A stretch of 44,747 bases of DNA from contig CANSYK010000025.1 in the NCBI GenBank assembly GCA_947651225.1, positions 1 through 44,747 on the forward strand, read 5' to 3'. The notes beneath the pieces were generated by a model, which was given only the letters and a program-made list of their open reading frames with translations, ran no database searches and was not told the origin of the DNA. A program made the translations under genes and the position numbers. Shown here piece after piece: positions 42,785 through 44,747 of this stretch (positions are counted from its first letter, which is position 1; each line of letters starts with the position of its first letter). This DNA is from an uncultured bacterium (lineage in GTDB: Bacteria; Bacillota; Clostridia; Lachnospirales; Lachnospiraceae).

Positions 42785-44041
42785 TCAGTTCTGTACTTTG
42801 CCGTTTTTTTGAAAATGAATACCAAAAGGTTTGCTAAAGTTGTTCATGTTTTGAATGATTTGCTGTTTGCTTTTGCCTTTTAAAGGAACAGGCTGATAAT
42901 TATTGATTGCTGTTGTGGAAGAAACACGGCAGGGGATAATGCGGACATTGTTATCCTTTTTCAGTTTGTCTCCTTTAAAGGTAAATGTCTGCTGAAAAAT
43001 CATGGTATCTTTATCGGAAGGATTTGTATTGCCGCCGAAACAGAAGTTGGCGAGGCTATATACAATGTAAGCGCCTTTGTATTTTTCAATACCCTGTAAA
43101 GTATGTGGGTGGTGTCCCAGGACAAGATTTGCTCCTTTCTGGACAGCATAATGTGCCAGTTGTGTCTGTACATCGTTTATGGTGCTTGTATGTTCGATGC
43201 CTGCATGTATACTGACAATAATCAGGTCGGCCTTTTTCTTTTTCAACTTTTTTATACCAGACTTAATCAAGTTTTTGGAATAGTCTGTTCCAGAAAGTCC
43301 GTTTACGGCAATCATTCCGATTTTTTTCTCTTTGGCCTTGAAAATGCTGACTTTCTCAAAGGAAGAATATTTTATTTTGGCACTTTTTAATACGCTGATG
43401 GTATCTGTATAGCTGATTTCACCATAGTCCTTGCAATGGTTATTTGCAAAAGAAACGGCTTCTACACTGCCTTCTTTTAAAATATTTACATAGGAAGGAT
43501 CTCCACGGAAAGCATAGGTCTTATCCATGCGAACGCCTCTTGTTGTCAGGGTGCCCTCCAGATTGACTAAGGTTAAATCATCCTTTGCAAAAATCTTTTT
43601 TACTTTTTGGAAAAAGTAGGCGTTATTTTTTTTCTGGTTGTAAACAGAATAAAAATTTACACTGCCAGGAGAACTCTGGTCACTTCCAAAAGTGCAATCA
43701 CCAGCGGCACTGATTGTGATTTCTGTAATTTGCGGAGCCTCGGTAGCGGTTGGTGGTTCTTCTGTTAGTAATGTGTTGTTTTGTGTTTGATGGGCATTGT
43801 TTTCTGTTGGAAGCGTGCCATCTTGTGCCTGGTTCGCATTGTCTTCTGCTGAGGCAGGGGCATCCTGTGTCTGCATTGGCTGCGGGCTGTTGGATTCTGC
43901 ATTGTCAGAGGAGTCTGAACCTGAAGTGTTTTGTGTTTCCTGCTCTGTTGCGGGATTTGTCGTTTCTTTAGAGGAAGAACATCCGGTAAAGGAAAGGCAT
44001 GAAATAAGGGCAAATGATAGGAAATAAAATATTTTTTTCAT
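42785..44041 (-). CDS. CapA family lipoprotein (poly-gamma-glutamate-type metallophosphatase fold)
   Basis: Exported lipoprotein of 418 residues: FTGCSS gives the lipobox (Cys21). A long Ser/Thr/Asn/Gln-rich linker follows (about 22-105), then a CapA/PgsA domain of the calcineurin-like metallophosphoesterase fold. Metal-site motifs are SAAGDCTFG, NLEGTLT, SFANNHCKDYG, VSIHAGIEHTS and GHHPHTLQGIE. PgsA takes part in poly-gamma-glutamate capsule export with PgsBC, but those genes are not here. This lone copy may have a different cell-surface role. GGAGG lies before the ATG. The promoter is on the repeat-rich side shared with the PH-domain gene. Confidence 0.9.
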   Translation of the reverse strand: MKKIFYFLSFALISCLSFTGCSSSKETTNPATEQETQNTSGSDSSDNAESNSPQPMQTQDAPASAEDNANQAQDGTLPTENNAHQTQNNTLLTEEPPTATEAPQITEITISAAGDCTFGSDQSSPGSVNFYSVYNQKKNNAYFFQKVKKIFAKDDLTLVNLEGTLTTRGVRMDKTYAFRGDPSYVNILKEGSVEAVSFANNHCKDYGEISYTDTISVLKSAKIKYSSFEKVSIFKAKEKKIGMIAVNGLSGTDYSKNLIKSGIKKLKKKKADLIIVSIHAGIEHTSTINDVQTQLAHYAVQKGANLVLGHHPHTLQGIEKYKGAYIVYSLANFCFGGNTNPSDKDTMIFQQTFTFKGDKLKKDNNVRIIPCRVSSTTAINNYQPVPLKGKSKQQIIQNMNNFSKPFGIHFQKNGKVQN

Positions 44042-44085
44042 TTGTATGTAACCTCCATAACTGTTTTTGCATAGTAACTGTAGGT

Positions 44086-44114
44086 ATAGTAACTGATATT
44101 TTTGTTCTTGACAA
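44086..44114 (-). promoter_or_regulatory. Promoter of the CapA-type gene, built on a repeat arm
   Basis: On the minus strand TTGTCA (complement of 44109-44114) and TACTAT (complement of 44086-44091) are 17 bases apart. The -10 is part of GTTACTATA, the same short word as the hairpin repeat arm. TTGACA on the plus strand at 44108-44113 overlaps the -35, so a divergent promoter toward the PH-domain gene (weak -10 TTCAAT, 44131-44136) is possible. Confidence 0.55.
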
Positions 44115-44194
44115 GACTGTAAAAAAACAGTTCAATAGAAATAAGAAAAAGAAAAGCTGCTGTTTTTGCAGCGCCAGACGGCATAGCTGGATGA

Positions 44195-44232
44195 TTTTTC
44201 GCATGATGTTTAGAATAGCCGTGAATAGTAAC
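44195..44232. repeat. 38-base exact copy of the 20922-20959 repeat
   Basis: All 38 bases equal 20922-20959, ending in AGCCGTGAATAGTAAC. The matching left arm is absent or decayed. It lies 33 bases before the PH-domain start codon. Confidence 0.75.
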
Positions 44233-44264
44233 TAAAAGATATTTTGAAGAAAGGGATTATTATT

Positions 44265-44639
44265 ATGGAAAATGGTATAGAATTTATATGGAAGGATCGC
44301 AAAAGGAATGCTTTGGGGCTTCCATGGACATTTACTAAGTATTCGCTGTCTGCGGATCGTCTTTTTATAGAAAGTGGTCTTTTGAAGACGGTAGAAAATG
44401 AAGTGCGCCTATACAGAATTCTGGATTTATCCTTAACCAGAACGCTTTCACAAAAAATATTTGGTATTGGAACAATTAAGGTTTCATCAGCCGATAAAAC
44501 ATTGGGAGATTTTGAAATCAAAAATGTGAAAAAGCCAAATGAAGTGAAAGAGTGCCTTTCTGGCCTTGTGGAGGAAAATCGTGAAAAGAAACGGGTATCA
44601 GGTCGGGAGTATATGGGAGATGACGATGAAGATTTGTAG
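44265..44639 (+). CDS. Bacterial PH-domain-like protein
   Basis: A 124-residue soluble protein. Residues 1-100 (IEFIWKDRKRNALGLPWTFTKYSLSADRLFIESGLLKTVENEVRLYRILDLSLTRTLSQKIFGIGTIKVSSADKTLGDFEIKNVKKPNEV) match a bacterial PH (bPH_2) domain of the DUF304/YdbT group, with the conserved W/G turns before a charged tail EYMGDDDEDL. PH-type modules in bacteria often bind membranes or scaffold complexes, but no partner is visible. AGAAAGGG upstream supports the ATG; a TTG seven codons earlier is in the same frame and less likely. A 38-base dispersed repeat lies just upstream. Confidence 0.75.
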   Translation: MENGIEFIWKDRKRNALGLPWTFTKYSLSADRLFIESGLLKTVENEVRLYRILDLSLTRTLSQKIFGIGTIKVSSADKTLGDFEIKNVKKPNEVKECLSGLVEENREKKRVSGREYMGDDDEDL

Positions 44640-44747
44640 TAGTTCCCGTCAAAATCTATTGCATATGCTTAGGAACTGATGTGAATCAATGCCATTTAGT
44701 TAAGTTTATTATTTTGTTGCTCATATATATTAGGAGTGATGGATGAC
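44640..44747 (+). other. 3' flank with a possible start of the next gene
   Basis: No feature is complete here. TTAGGAG (44730-44736) is followed by ATG at 44739 and again at 44743, so a gene on the plus strand may begin at the window's last bases. Too little remains to name it. Confidence 0.3.

Noticed and set aside
1-44747. CRISPR array, tRNA or rRNA genes
   Set aside because: No regular spaced repeats and no cloverleaf or conserved TTCGA-type T-loop were seen on either strand; a covariance search would be needed to be sure.

Overview
The window looks like a chromosomal segment from a low-to-mid GC anaerobic Firmicute, most likely a gut Lachnospiraceae member. This is an inference from gene content and gene order: DUF975, DUF1292, Rpn-type nuclease, AAA/PD-(D/E)XK and M16C genes, an alpha2-type GlyRS, era and recO close together, strong AGGAGG ribosome sites, and a tryptophan T-box. 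I saw no tRNA, rRNA, CRISPR array, prophage or intact transposase gene.

Layout. Positions 1-2.3 kb: trmB (minus), then a Dabb-domain gene and type-2 argC. 2.5-9.1 kb: a two-gene ABC exporter, a secreted FN3-like protein with a putative cysteine-hydrolase domain, a DUF975 membrane protein, an OmpR-type regulator with its histidine kinase, and a membrane-anchored repeat protein. 9.1-18.2 kb: glmS, a DUF1292 gene and trpF, then a consensus promoter and a UGG-specifier T-box leader in front of trpE-G-D-C-B-A, closed by a terminator. 18.4-23.4 kb: a membrane diguanylate cyclase, a membrane-protein gene split by a MITE-like palindromic element, a class II aldolase, and a rhamnulokinase gene broken by a frameshift and an amber stop. 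23.5-31.2 kb: an M16C peptidase, era, a CE2-like esterase, a small YqzL-like ORF, recO and glyS.

31.2-44.7 kb is more accessory. It holds an Rpn-family nuclease, an unrecognised ORF without a visible ribosome site, an orphan ABC-type substrate-binding lipoprotein, and a small protein with a leader-like N-terminus flanked by direct repeats. Next comes a VTC polyphosphate polymerase / DUF4956 / beta-helix lipoprotein operon (the last gene frameshifted), then an AAA-ATPase with a C-terminal nuclease domain, an HD-GYP phosphodiesterase, a MATE transporter, a CapA-type lipoprotein (minus) and a PH-domain protein.

Two families of small non-coding repeats recur between genes. One has ends reading AATTTTCAAACACGCTCTA and includes a complete 160-bp copy inserted in a gene. 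The other is a hairpin built from GTTACTATTCACGGCT and its complement. Together with the small leader-like protein and the polyphosphate-type operon, these are the parts least explained by standard annotation.
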